From: CAVURW01 sp963743595
Lineage (GTDB): Bacteria; Verrucomicrobiota; Verrucomicrobiia; Methylacidiphilales; UBA1321
Assembly (NCBI GenBank): GCA_963743595.1
Contig: CAVURW010000084.1
Span: 1 to 19,351 of the forward strand
Reading direction: 5' to 3'
DNA: 19,351 nucleotides
The notes below the pieces were generated by a model that saw only the letters and a list, made by a program, of their open reading frames with translations, was not told the origin of the DNA and did not search any database. Position numbers and translations under genes: made by a program. Positions 7,157 through 14,243 of this stretch are shown one piece after another (position 1 is the first letter of the stretch; every line of letters begins with the position of its first letter).

Positions 7157-8797
7157 ATGGCAGCTAAACAATTACAATTCGATGAGCACGCGCGTCAGGC
7201 CCTCCTGCGCGGCGTGGAAAAACTGAGCCGTGCGGTTAAGGCTACCCTTGGGCCCCGCGGACGTAACGTGGTGATCGACAAGAAATTCGGTTCCCCCACA
7301 ATCACCAAAGACGGTGTCTCTGTGGCGAAGGAAATCGAGCTCGAAGATCCGTATGAAAACATCGGTGCTCAACTGGTCCGCGAAGTGGCCAGCAAGACGA
7401 GCGATATCGCCGGTGATGGTACAACGACAGCCACTGTTCTGGCAGAAGCGATCTATCGCGAAGGCCTCAAGAACGTGACCGCTGGTGCCAATCCGACTGC
7501 TCTGCAGCGCGGTATCGATAAAGCGGTGGAAGCGATCGTGGAAGAACTGAAGCGGATCTCCAAGAACGTGAAGAACAAGGAAGAGATCCAACAGGTCGCA
7601 ACGGTCTCCGCCAACTGGGACCACACGATCGGCGAAATCATCGCTGACGCGTTGGAAAAGGTCGGCAAGGACGGAACGGTCACTGTCGAAGAAGCCAAGA
7701 CGATCGAAACATCGCTCGATGTGGTGGAAGGTATGCAATTCGATAAGGGCTACCTCTCTCCTTACTTCGTAACGAATGCGGAAGACTCAGAAGCGGTTCT
7801 GGAAAACGCCTACATCTTGATCCATGAGAAGAAGATCAGCAGCTTGAAAGATCTGCTGCCGCTCCTGGAAAAGACGGCCAAAGCCGGTCGCCCGCTCCTC
7901 ATCATCGCAGAAGAAGTCGAAGGTGAAGCACTCGCCACTCTAGTGGTGAACAAGCTCCGTGGCACGCTGCAAGTCTGTGCCGTTAAGGCCCCCGGCTTCG
8001 GAGATCGTCGTAAGGCGATGCTCGAAGATATCGCGGTCCTGACCGGTGGTAAGATGCTCAGCGAAGACCTCGGCATCAAGCTCGAGAACGTCGTTCTGGA
8101 AGATCTCGGCCGCGCCAAGCGCATCGTTATCGACAAGGAAAACACGACCGTTATCGAAGGCGAAGGCAAGAGCTCCGATATCCAAGGCCGCGTGAGCCTG
8201 ATCCGTCGTCAAATCGAAGAGACGACCTCAGACTACGACAAGGAAAAGCTGCAAGAACGTCTGGCCAAGCTGGCTGGTGGTGTTGCGGTGATCAATGTCG
8301 GCGCAGCGACTGAAACAGCGCTCAAGGAAAAGAAAGCTCGCGTTGAAGACGCCCTGCACGCAACCCGCGCCGCAGTGGAAGAAGGCATCGTGGCTGGTGG
8401 TGGTGTGGCCCTGCTCCGCGCCCAGAAGGTTCTGGATACGGTCAAGGCAACTGGTGACGAACTCATCGGTGTGAACATCATCCGTCGCGCGATCGAGCAA
8501 CCGCTCCGTACGTTGGTCGAAAACGCTGGTGGCGAAGGTTCCGTCGTGGTGAACGAAGTGAAGCTACGCACCGGCAGCGAAGGTTACAATGTCGCCACAG
8601 GCGAATACGTCGACCTGATCAAGGCCGGCGTTGTCGATCCGACCAAGGTGACCCGCACGGCACTGCAAAACGCAGCTTCCATCAGCGGTCTCTTGCTGAC
8701 GACTGAAGTCGTCATCACTGAGCTCCCTGAAAAGGAAAAAGCTCCTGCAGGCGGCGGACATGGTCACGGCGGCGGCATGGGCGGCATGGACTACTAA
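7157..8797 (+). CDS. groEL: 60 kDa chaperonin GroEL (Hsp60)
   Basis: The 546-residue product has the usual length and order: VKATLGPRGRNVVIDK (nucleotide binding), TKDGVSVAKEIEL, the ATPase loop GDGTTTATVLA, an apical domain with the LLIIAEEVEGEALATLVVNK block, VAVINVGAATE, and VEEGIVAGGGVALLRA near the C-terminal equatorial region. The tail is Gly/Met-rich with three His residues (GGGHGHGGGMGGMDY). It forms the double-ring ATP-driven folding cage with GroES. AAGGAG at 7141-7146 is a good ribosome binding site for ATG 7157. One copy is seen here; whether the genome holds further chaperonins is unknown. It is the last gene of the chaperone block, followed by a terminator. Confidence 0.98.
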   Translation: MAAKQLQFDEHARQALLRGVEKLSRAVKATLGPRGRNVVIDKKFGSPTITKDGVSVAKEIELEDPYENIGAQLVREVASKTSDIAGDGTTTATVLAEAIYREGLKNVTAGANPTALQRGIDKAVEAIVEELKRISKNVKNKEEIQQVATVSANWDHTIGEIIADALEKVGKDGTVTVEEAKTIETSLDVVEGMQFDKGYLSPYFVTNAEDSEAVLENAYILIHEKKISSLKDLLPLLEKTAKAGRPLLIIAEEVEGEALATLVVNKLRGTLQVCAVKAPGFGDRRKAMLEDIAVLTGGKMLSEDLGIKLENVVLEDLGRAKRIVIDKENTTVIEGEGKSSDIQGRVSLIRRQIEETTSDYDKEKLQERLAKLAGGVAVINVGAATETALKEKKARVEDALHATRAAVEEGIVAGGGVALLRAQKVLDTVKATGDELIGVNIIRRAIEQPLRTLVENAGGEGSVVVNEVKLRTGSEGYNVATGEYVDLIKAGVVDPTKVTRTALQNAASISGLLLTTEVVITELPEKEKAPAGGGHGHGGGMGGMDY

Positions 8798-8841
8798 GCC
8801 TGACTCCTCGAGGGGTTCTTACTCCTCAGAACAATCAAGCC

Positions 8842-8879
8842 AAGGCCAGACTCGAAAGGGTCTGGCCTTTCCGCTTTTA
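8842..8879 (+). terminator. Intrinsic terminator after groEL
   Basis: AAGGCCAGAC (8842-8851) pairs perfectly with GTCTGGCCTT (8860-8869) around an 8-base loop. A T-rich stretch follows (TTTCCGCTTTT). The T-rich side is on the + strand only, so it terminates the groEL transcript. On the minus strand the hairpin has no U tract after it. Confidence 0.88.
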
Positions 8880-8897
8880 GAGCGTTGACGGCGAAAA

Positions 8898-9290
8898 TCA
8901 ATAGACGCCTGTAGCAAAGGCTTCTTGCCCAGCTTCCGTCACGCTCAGGTAATAAGCCGTCTTGCCTTTTCTAGGTGGCCCAAAGTAAGCCTCAGGGCTG
9001 GCCGGAAGCTCATCTGCCGAAGCGTCTTCAAGCTCGCCGTCCGGGTGTTTAGCCTTGAGCACCGTAACGTACTCTTTGGAAACAAGTGCTTCTGCGACTT
9101 TCTTGCAGTATGCCAGAGCTTCGGCTCGAAATTTTTTGTCTTTTACAAACGCTTTTGCAACTTCTTTTGCCTCGAGAATTTCGACTCGGTCGATCTGCTC
9201 GAGGTACAAAAAGTCTCTAATTTCCCAGATGGCTACATCTCGGTCGTTGCAGCGGCTTAATACTTCTTCAAGTCTCAATGGTTCTCTCAT
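8898..9290 (-). CDS. Hypothetical protein (130 aa)
   Basis: I do not recognise this protein. It begins MREPLRLEEVLSRCNDRDVA with ATG 9290. The first 90 residues look helical and charged (EILEAKEVAKAFVKDKKF, ALAYCKKVAEALVSKEY), and the C-terminal part (AYFGPPRKGKTAYYLSVTEAG) looks like beta structure. There is no signal peptide or membrane segment, so a cytosolic protein is expected. It starts 9 bases after the stop of the preceding minus-strand gene and is probably the last gene of that transcript, facing groEL tail to tail. A winged-helix-like end is conceivable from the LSVTEAGQEAF pattern, which resembles the wing region of MarR/PadR-type folds, but this is a weak impression. Confidence 0.65.
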   Translation of the reverse strand: MREPLRLEEVLSRCNDRDVAIWEIRDFLYLEQIDRVEILEAKEVAKAFVKDKKFRAEALAYCKKVAEALVSKEYVTVLKAKHPDGELEDASADELPASPEAYFGPPRKGKTAYYLSVTEAGQEAFATGVY

Positions 9291-9299
9291 AACGAATTC

Positions 9300-9821
9300 T
9301 TAAACCAATCGAATCGGCTTTCGCCATTTAATGTCTCCAAAGTTCTTCTTCCATAGTTGGTAAAAACGTTGGCTACAAACGCTCGGCATAAGCGGCGTTG
9401 TTGTGACCGAGGCGAGATCAAACGGGCTCAAGTTCTCTTTGGACTGTCGCTCGTAAACCCTCATGCCATCAGAATATGCAATCGCATGGAGCTGTAACGG
9501 AGCACCCAATGCGTACACACCCTCGATAAGCTTACCCTTGATAGCATCTTCGGAAGTCCTTGGAAGTTTTTTCAGTTGCTTTAGAGGAAGAAGAGCTACA
9601 ACAATTCCGTTCGATTTAAGAAAGTCTCCAACTCGCTGGGTAACCAGAGTGATTGAATCTTGAGTGTAAATATATTTGAACTTAGTAGGCACGTGTGACG
9701 TGAATGCAATGCTATCTACTATTGTACTATATATGTCGACATTGGTTGTTTCCTTTGATGGCAAGAACTCGATAAATTCTGCCTTCTCTAAATCAGCTTC
9801 ATCAAAAATATATCTATCCAA
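9300..9821 (-). CDS. Hypothetical protein, probably the C-terminal part of a gene split by a nonsense codon
   Basis: This is an unrecognised protein of 173 residues. The only plausible start is TTG 9821, with no ribosome binding site and no early ATG. The frame is the same as that of the 78-codon frame just upstream, separated only by TAA 9831-9833 and three sense codons. This suggests one original protein of about 255 residues. Features: an acidic N-terminal stretch (DEADLEKAEFIEF), a hydrophobic core GIVVALLPLKQL, GVYALGAPLQLHAIAY, and a basic, aromatic C-terminus (YQLWKKNFGDIKWRKPIRL). The last 23 or so residues recur at 10098-10190 as the end of a second, broken copy. Bases here are visibly more AT-rich than in the neighbouring housekeeping genes, which suggests transfer. 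No function can be assigned. Confidence 0.6.
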   Translation of the reverse strand: MDRYIFDEADLEKAEFIEFLPSKETTNVDIYSTIVDSIAFTSHVPTKFKYIYTQDSITLVTQRVGDFLKSNGIVVALLPLKQLKKLPRTSEDAIKGKLIEGVYALGAPLQLHAIAYSDGMRVYERQSKENLSPFDLASVTTTPLMPSVCSQRFYQLWKKNFGDIKWRKPIRLV

Positions 9822-9830
9822 AAGCCTATA

Positions 9831-10067
9831 TTATTTTGAGAGGTCCTTAGGGTTCCTGTTCGGCTTGTATCCAAGATTTTTCTCTAAGTATTTTCGAATT
9901 GCGATCAAACGTGGATCATCAGACGGCATTGTAATATCAAAAGAAGTTAAGGGACGGCTGTTTTGATAGCCTTTAATGAAATGCGCTCCAAAAGGAAATC
10001 GTTTTGCCAAGTCTTGCATGAGATCCTCTTGATCAGAATCGATACGGATTTGTTCAAGTTGCTTCAT
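9831..10067 (-). CDS. Hypothetical protein, probably the N-terminal part of the same split gene
   Basis: The product from ATG 10067 has 78 residues (MKQLEQIRIDSDQEDLMQDL...NPKDLSK); a TTG at 10079 would add four residues. No function is recognised. It ends at TAA 9831-9833 and the same frame continues with YRLLDRYIFDEADLEKAEF into the next reading frame, so the TAA looks like a nonsense mutation inside one gene. A true two-gene arrangement would need a TTG start without ribosome binding site for the second. The first 30 codons are nearly repeated at 11356-11421 (45 of 46 bases identical over the core), where a 7-codon in-frame deletion separates the copies. This supports a gene that was duplicated along with its downstream half. 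A sequencing error at the TAA is the main alternative. Confidence 0.55.
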   Translation of the reverse strand: MKQLEQIRIDSDQEDLMQDLAKRFPFGAHFIKGYQNSRPLTSFDITMPSDDPRLIAIRKYLEKNLGYKPNRNPKDLSK

Positions 10068-10097
10068 TTCAGTGTTCAATGTAAGTTGCCAAAGTAT

Positions 10098-10190
10098 TCA
10101 AGTCAAGCGAATCGGGTCTCGCCATTCAATATCTCCAAAGTTCTTCTTCCATAGTTGGTAAAGACGTTGGCTATAATTGAGTACAGAGTG
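10098..10190 (-). pseudogene. 3' remnant of a second copy of the 9300-10067 gene
   Basis: Read on the minus strand this stretch gives SVLNYSQRLYQLWKKNFG followed by DIEWRDPIRLT and TGA (10098-10100). It matches the end of the intact-end copy at 9300-9380 (SQRFYQLWKKNFG, DIKWRKPIRLV, stop). Over the 69 best-matching bases 63 are identical, and the changes fall mostly at third positions or give similar residues, as in diverging coding copies. No start codon or upstream part of this copy is present here; instead the kelch gene ends at 10215, about 25 bases upstream. A TGA in frame at about 10197 separates the two. It is a gene end without a gene. Confidence 0.75.
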
Positions 10191-10214
10191 AGCGATTCAA
10201 GGTTCAAAATGGTT

Positions 10215-11342
10215 TTAGAAAAGCTCCGTCCAAGTACCCTTGATTGGGTCGTACAATTCGCATGAACGATCCGCTGAATTACCTCCCGACTTACCTCCCG
10301 AAAGTAGGACTCGACCATCGTGAAGCAGGGTGGAGGTAGAATAGAGTCGGTTTTGACGGGTAGATCCAGTCAGTGACCAAGAATTCGTTTGGGGATCAAA
10401 GAGCTCGCAATTTTTAGTACCTCCTCCAGTCACCAATGCTTTCCCTGATTTGAGTAGCATCAAAGATGAACCGGAAGATCGACGCTCATTCATTTTCGCC
10501 AGTGGTATCCACCTCTTTGACTGAACATCGAAAGTATAGGACTCACTTCCTTCGAATTGCACACCGAGTAACCTACCATCATTTAACTGAGTCACCTGCG
10601 ACAGTAATTCTGTGCTAATGGGTGACCATGCTCTCTTTTGTGGATCAAAAACCTCCCCCGTTTCCGACGTAGTTTCAACGATCTCTCCTGTGGGCAGAGT
10701 AAAGAACCAGGGCGGAGAAATATCTTGGAAATCCAGATCGTATTCTGGCCTCCGGGCCCACTGACACCTAAAACAGTCATAAACCCAGCATTGGCCACCT
10801 TGTAGTTTGAATACTTGGCCATCCACGATTTTCATAAGCCAACAGTCACCTTCGTCATGGGGAGACAGGCAGGGTGTCCAGTTTTCAGCAACTGGATCGA
10901 AAAGTTCGCAAGGGTTCTCTCTTCTGAGTCCCAGCTCTACTGGAAGTAGCCCAGAGCTCACCATTACTTTGCCACTAGGAAGCATGACTGCGTTCATTAC
11001 GGCAGAGGGGAAACAAGTCCTAGGGAAATCTGCCGTTCGTTTCCATGTCAAAGTCTGGGGGTCAAAGAGTTCGCATTCCGAGGTAGTAAACATTCTTAGT
11101 TCCGTGCTAGGCCTGATCCAAGCTGGAAGCCATGAAATGTCATTTGCCCATCGTGCCCAAGGTGAAGGTGCGCTGATGTATATTCCTCCCGCGACCAACA
11201 CCCTACCATCCATCAAAACAATAGAAGCATGACCATAACGGCCCAGATGGAGACGGCCAGTGTTTTGGTCAGAGAAAAGGTAAATAAGAAGAATTGAAAC
11301 GAGGGCTGCGGCCAGACCGACAATGAGTACCCTCCTCAACAT
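10215..11342 (-). CDS. Membrane-anchored kelch-repeat beta-propeller protein
   Basis: The 375-residue protein starts with a single hydrophobic segment (about residues 5-24, VLIVGLAAALVSILLIYLF) after MLRR, fitting an uncleaved signal anchor or signal peptide, so the rest is probably outside the cytoplasmic membrane. Six repeats follow. Each has a strand of type DGRVLVAGG / SGKVMVSSG / SGKALVTGGG / DGRVLLSGGK and then CELFDP...W (five clear CELFDP-like copies plus one YTFDVQSKRW). This is the kelch motif of galactose-oxidase-like propellers, which mostly bind proteins or sugars. The Cys-aromatic radical site of galactose oxidase is not evident, so a binding role is more likely than catalysis. 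The gene sits exactly between the two end-fragments of a broken gene (11356-11421 and 10098-10190). No ribosome binding site is visible before ATG 11342. Confidence 0.85.
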   Translation of the reverse strand: MLRRVLIVGLAAALVSILLIYLFSDQNTGRLHLGRYGHASIVLMDGRVLVAGGIYISAPSPWARWANDISWLPAWIRPSTELRMFTTSECELFDPQTLTWKRTADFPRTCFPSAVMNAVMLPSGKVMVSSGLLPVELGLRRENPCELFDPVAENWTPCLSPHDEGDCWLMKIVDGQVFKLQGGQCWVYDCFRCQWARRPEYDLDFQDISPPWFFTLPTGEIVETTSETGEVFDPQKRAWSPISTELLSQVTQLNDGRLLGVQFEGSESYTFDVQSKRWIPLAKMNERRSSGSSLMLLKSGKALVTGGGTKNCELFDPQTNSWSLTGSTRQNRLYSTSTLLHDGRVLLSGGKSGGNSADRSCELYDPIKGTWTELF

Positions 11343-11355
11343 GATGACATTTCGA

Positions 11356-11421
11356 TTAGGCGCTGAACGGAAATCGTTTTGCCAAGTCTTGCATCAGATC
11401 CTCTTGATCAGAATGCTTCAT
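11356..11421 (-). pseudogene. 5' remnant of a second copy of the 9300-10067 gene
   Basis: ATG 11421 opens a 21-codon frame (MKHSDQEDLMQDLAKRFPFSA, split here as MKHSDQEDLM and QDLAKRFPFSA) ending at TAA 11356. It matches the start of the gene at 10067 (MKQLEQIRIDSDQEDLMQDL, AKRFPFGAHF) apart from a 21-base in-frame deletion; bases 11369-11414 match 9994-10039 at 45 of 46 positions. Homology stops at the FPF-A point, after which the frame ends and the kelch gene begins 13 bases on. The ATG overlaps the stop of the TPR gene (ATGA), so the lost gene was once translationally coupled to it. Confidence 0.75.
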
Positions 11422-12509
11422 TGAACTGTTTCAATACGAGGGTTTCGCGCAAATCGATAACAAAGAACCGAAGTGAGAAAGCTGAACGGTATGACCAACG
11501 CTAAACCCAGCAACAACCAGGCGTGTTGAACGGCCATGCCCAGCGTTAGGGCGAAAATCGAGGAGAACGTGAGCGCGCCCATCAGAGCCTCTTTTCGGCA
11601 GAGCGAGAGCCGGGCGAGCGGATCCACGAGCAGGAAGAAATCGCCCAGGCTCTTGGCGAATAACAGCGATAGGTAGATGGATGCGGTGAAGAACATCCAG
11701 CCAACCGGTTGATCCGTAAATGAGATCGAGAGCAGGTAGGTCATGTAGAGGCCGAGCAGCAGGGTAAAGCGAAAGAGAAAGGTGCGCCGGGCCGCGTAGG
11801 AGCGGACCTTAAAGTAGAAGCGGTAAAACCAAACGCGCGCGTAGAGGGACTGTAAGAGCCCGAGCCGCGCCTGCTCATTGTGCGGTTGTAACCGCAGCGA
11901 CTCGCGAAAATGGAGTTCCGCGCGTGGTGCCTGCCCGCGCTCTAAGGCGTTCCAGCCGGCGTTGAAATGGCCACCCGCATCTGAAGGCCGCTGCGTGAGG
12001 ACTTTATCGGTAATCTCTGTAGCTTCCGTTACGCGGCCATTGAGCCGAAGCGTGCAAGCCAGCAAGTTGAGAGAAAGCGAATCATTCGGGGCGATGGCGA
12101 CGGCATGTCGTGCGCTGTTGTACGCTTGCGGCCATTGTCGCAAATCGATCCAAGCCCGGGTGCGCGCATTAATGGCCAGGAGATTCGAGGGGTTCAACGC
12201 GAGAGCCTCTTCAGCCGCTTTTACAGCAGCGCGGTGATCCGAGAGCGAGCTGAAAATGAGCGCTTTTAGGGCCAGGGCAAAGTCGTTTCGAGGATCGAGC
12301 CCGATCGCGTGATTGAGGGCCTGCAATGCCAACTCCGGCCGGTTCGTGTTTGAAAAGCAGACAGCGAGCTCGCAGTAGGGCTCTGGGTCCAGAGGATGCG
12401 CCTCCACGGCTTGTCGGAAAAAGGACTCGGCATCGCGAAATCGACCTTGTTCGCGCAGCGCTCTGCCGCGGCGAAGGCTGGCCGAATAGCCGACATCCGG
12501 GGTGCTCAT
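11418..12509 (-). CDS. TPR-repeat protein with C-terminal transmembrane helices
   Basis: ATG 12509 overlaps the stop of the AAA+ gene by ATGA, so this start (MSTPDVGYSASLRRG) is preferred to an in-frame start at 12596 that would run deep into that gene; 363 residues. Residues 1 to about 220 are tetratricopeptide repeats with typical spacing (ALREQGRFRDAESFFRQAVE, HPLDPEPYCELAVCFSNTN, HFNAGWNALERGQAPRAELHF). The last 130 residues hold about four hydrophobic helices (FTLLLGLYMTYLLSI, GWMFFTASIYLSLLFA, LMGALTFSSIFALTLGMAV, AWLLLGLALVIPFSFLTSVL). The likely arrangement is a cytosolic TPR scaffold fixed to the inner membrane. Overlap with the TPR-AAA+ gene suggests that the two proteins act together, for example as membrane receptor and motor. 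The stop overlaps the start of a gene remnant at 11421. The specific role is unknown. Confidence 0.85.
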   Translation of the reverse strand: MSTPDVGYSASLRRGRALREQGRFRDAESFFRQAVEAHPLDPEPYCELAVCFSNTNRPELALQALNHAIGLDPRNDFALALKALIFSSLSDHRAAVKAAEEALALNPSNLLAINARTRAWIDLRQWPQAYNSARHAVAIAPNDSLSLNLLACTLRLNGRVTEATEITDKVLTQRPSDAGGHFNAGWNALERGQAPRAELHFRESLRLQPHNEQARLGLLQSLYARVWFYRFYFKVRSYAARRTFLFRFTLLLGLYMTYLLSISFTDQPVGWMFFTASIYLSLLFAKSLGDFFLLVDPLARLSLCRKEALMGALTFSSIFALTLGMAVQHAWLLLGLALVIPFSFLTSVLCYRFARNPRIETVQ

Positions 12510-13930
12510 TTTTTCAGGCCAAGGAAGGAGAGAACGTCGTTGTAAAAGCCCGTCTGGTTCGCGTAGAGGGCGTAGTTTTTCGCGTGTTCGAACCACGCTT
12601 TGGTCGAAGGTTGAATCGATTTAGCGGCCCGCAAGAGATCATCCGTGGTGATCGGAATCACGCGGTTTTCTTGCAGCGCTTGGGCAAATTTCTCTTCCGT
12701 GGCGATATCGAAAACAGCTTTCAAATCGGCACCGGAAAAATCTTTTGTACGCTTGGCTACGGCGCGTGCATCGAGGCGTTGGATCGGTTTGTCTTTCGCC
12801 ATGATCTCGATGATGGAGACGCGTGCCTCTTCATCCGGCGGCGGAACGAAGACGGTGCGGTCAAATCGTCCGGGGCGACGGAACGCCGGGTCAACCTGCC
12901 AAGGCGCATTGGTGGCACCCAGGATTAAAATGCCGTCGTTGTTACCCAGGCTGCCGTCCATTTCGGCCAGGAACTGATTGATGACATTCCGACCGGCTCC
13001 GGCGTTGTTAAACGTGGCGCGGTCTGAGGCGAGCGCATCGACTTCGTCAAAGAAGAGAATGGAGGGCTTATTCTGTCGCGCGAGTTCGAAGATTTTATGG
13101 AGGTTCTTCTCGCTATTCCCCAGCCACATATCGAGCACTTGATGAATGCCGATGCTTAGAAACGTGGCATCGATTTCACCTGCGGTGGCGCGGCTTAACA
13201 ACGTCTTGCCGCAACCGGGAGGACCGTAGAGCAACACACCACCACCCACCTTTTTTCCATATTGCTTAAACAGCTCCGGATTCTTCAGCGGGTGGATGAG
13301 TTTGATCTCGATGTCCTTCTTCACCTGGGACATGCCGCCGATGTGCGCGAACGAGATGTCAGGCCGTTCAAATTCGGTGGGCAGATCGCCGCCTTGAATC
13401 GATTCCGGCCGAACGTTGGGACGCGGCGGTTGTGCAGACTCGTCGGACTCCTCGTCATCCGAACCGGGCGCGGGGCCGGCCGCTGGAATCGGCTGCTGAG
13501 GCAGGGGCGGGAGCTGTTTAGCTTCCGGTGGATGCCCCGAAAAGAGATCCTTCTCCAGGCCACCATCTTTAATGTGGGGATCCAGCGAGCGCGCTTGGTC
13601 GAAATGCTTCCGGGCATCTGCCTTTTTTCCTTCGACAAAATAGAGGCGACTCAGCAGCAGCCATCCATCGGCACGACGCGGATGGGATTCCAAAATCGAT
13701 TCCGTTCGGACAATCGCTTGGGAGATATTTCCCTCCATGTAAGCGGAGCGCGCTAGGCCGAACTGCGCATCGGTATTGCCCGGCTCTTTGGCGAGGGCAC
13801 GTTGATAGAATTGCCGACTCTCCTCGAACTGGAATTGTTCTAAAGACGCCTCCGCGATCATGAGGAGGAGCGGAACATTTTCAGGGGAACAGGAGAGGGC
13901 TTGCTTAAGGGCTTCGAGATTGGAGCTCAT
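12506..13930 (-). CDS. AAA+ ATPase with N-terminal TPR domain
   Basis: The protein of 474 residues has three parts: TPR repeats (about 1-125), a Pro/acid-rich linker (about 130-185) and one AAA domain of the classical Cdc48/FtsH-like clade (about 190-430). Seen in it: Walker A GPPGCGKT (236-243), Walker B ILFFDEVDA (291-299, Asp295 and Glu296), a pore-loop-like MWLGNSEKN (268-276), sensor 1 LGATN (337-341), arginine-finger block RRPGRFDR (351-358) and the FSGADLKAV sensor-2 helix (398-406). All catalytic residues are present, so an active ATP-driven hexameric unfoldase or remodeller is expected. No protease domain is attached. TPRs probably bind the substrate or a partner, possibly the TPR membrane protein encoded next with a 4-base overlap. 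The exact biological role is unknown. Confidence 0.92.
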   Translation of the reverse strand: MSSNLEALKQALSCSPENVPLLLMIAEASLEQFQFEESRQFYQRALAKEPGNTDAQFGLARSAYMEGNISQAIVRTESILESHPRRADGWLLLSRLYFVEGKKADARKHFDQARSLDPHIKDGGLEKDLFSGHPPEAKQLPPLPQQPIPAAGPAPGSDDEESDESAQPPRPNVRPESIQGGDLPTEFERPDISFAHIGGMSQVKKDIEIKLIHPLKNPELFKQYGKKVGGGVLLYGPPGCGKTLLSRATAGEIDATFLSIGIHQVLDMWLGNSEKNLHKIFELARQNKPSILFFDEVDALASDRATFNNAGAGRNVINQFLAEMDGSLGNNDGILILGATNAPWQVDPAFRRPGRFDRTVFVPPPDEEARVSIIEIMAKDKPIQRLDARAVAKRTKDFSGADLKAVFDIATEEKFAQALQENRVIPITTDDLLRAAKSIQPSTKAWFEHAKNYALYANQTGFYNDVLSFLGLKK

Positions 13931-13990
13931 GGTGACGGAACAGCGAATATATCAGCGGATCTGGCCAGCCACAAGGTAAGAGGGACAGGG

Positions 13991-14197
13991 TTAACGTCGT
14001 GCAACCACAATTCCCAGCAAGAGTCCGAACGCACCGGCAAAAGCGATCGCTGACCAAGGATTATTTTGAATGTAATCCTCCAAGTTGTAGCGCGTGGAGG
14101 AAGCGGCATCGCGAACATAATTCGCTTTGTCGTTAATGGTCTCCGTCAATTTACGCGCTACTTCTTTGGCTTCTTCCGGTACATCAAAAGTATTCAT
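13991..14197 (-). CDS. DUF883 / ElaB-YqjD-like membrane-anchored small protein
   Basis: A small protein of 68 residues when started at ATG 14197 (MNTFDVPEEAKEVARKL); in-frame starts at ATG 14215 and GTG 14218 would add 6 or 7 residues and cannot be excluded, since none has a clear ribosome binding site. The body is an amphipathic charged helix. It ends with the hallmark of the family: NPWSAIAFAGAFGLLLGIVVARR, that is NPW followed by a single C-terminal membrane helix with a Gly-rich face and terminal Arg pair (split here: NPWSAIAFAGAF, GLLLGIVVARR). In E. coli, relatives YqjD and ElaB are inner-membrane proteins that bind ribosomes in stationary phase. Whether this one does is inference. It lies between a thiol peroxidase and the AAA+ gene on the same strand, with 60-base gaps or less. 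Confidence 0.8.
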   Translation of the reverse strand: MNTFDVPEEAKEVARKLTETINDKANYVRDAASSTRYNLEDYIQNNPWSAIAFAGAFGLLLGIVVARR

Positions 14198-14243
14198 ACC
14201 AGGAGTATAAACCATCACCGGTTGAGCGACAAAATGAAACGAC

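Noticed and set aside
12326..12928. 200-codon open frame antisense to the AAA+/TPR junction
   Set aside because: It crosses two real genes on the opposite strand, both with clear domain motifs.
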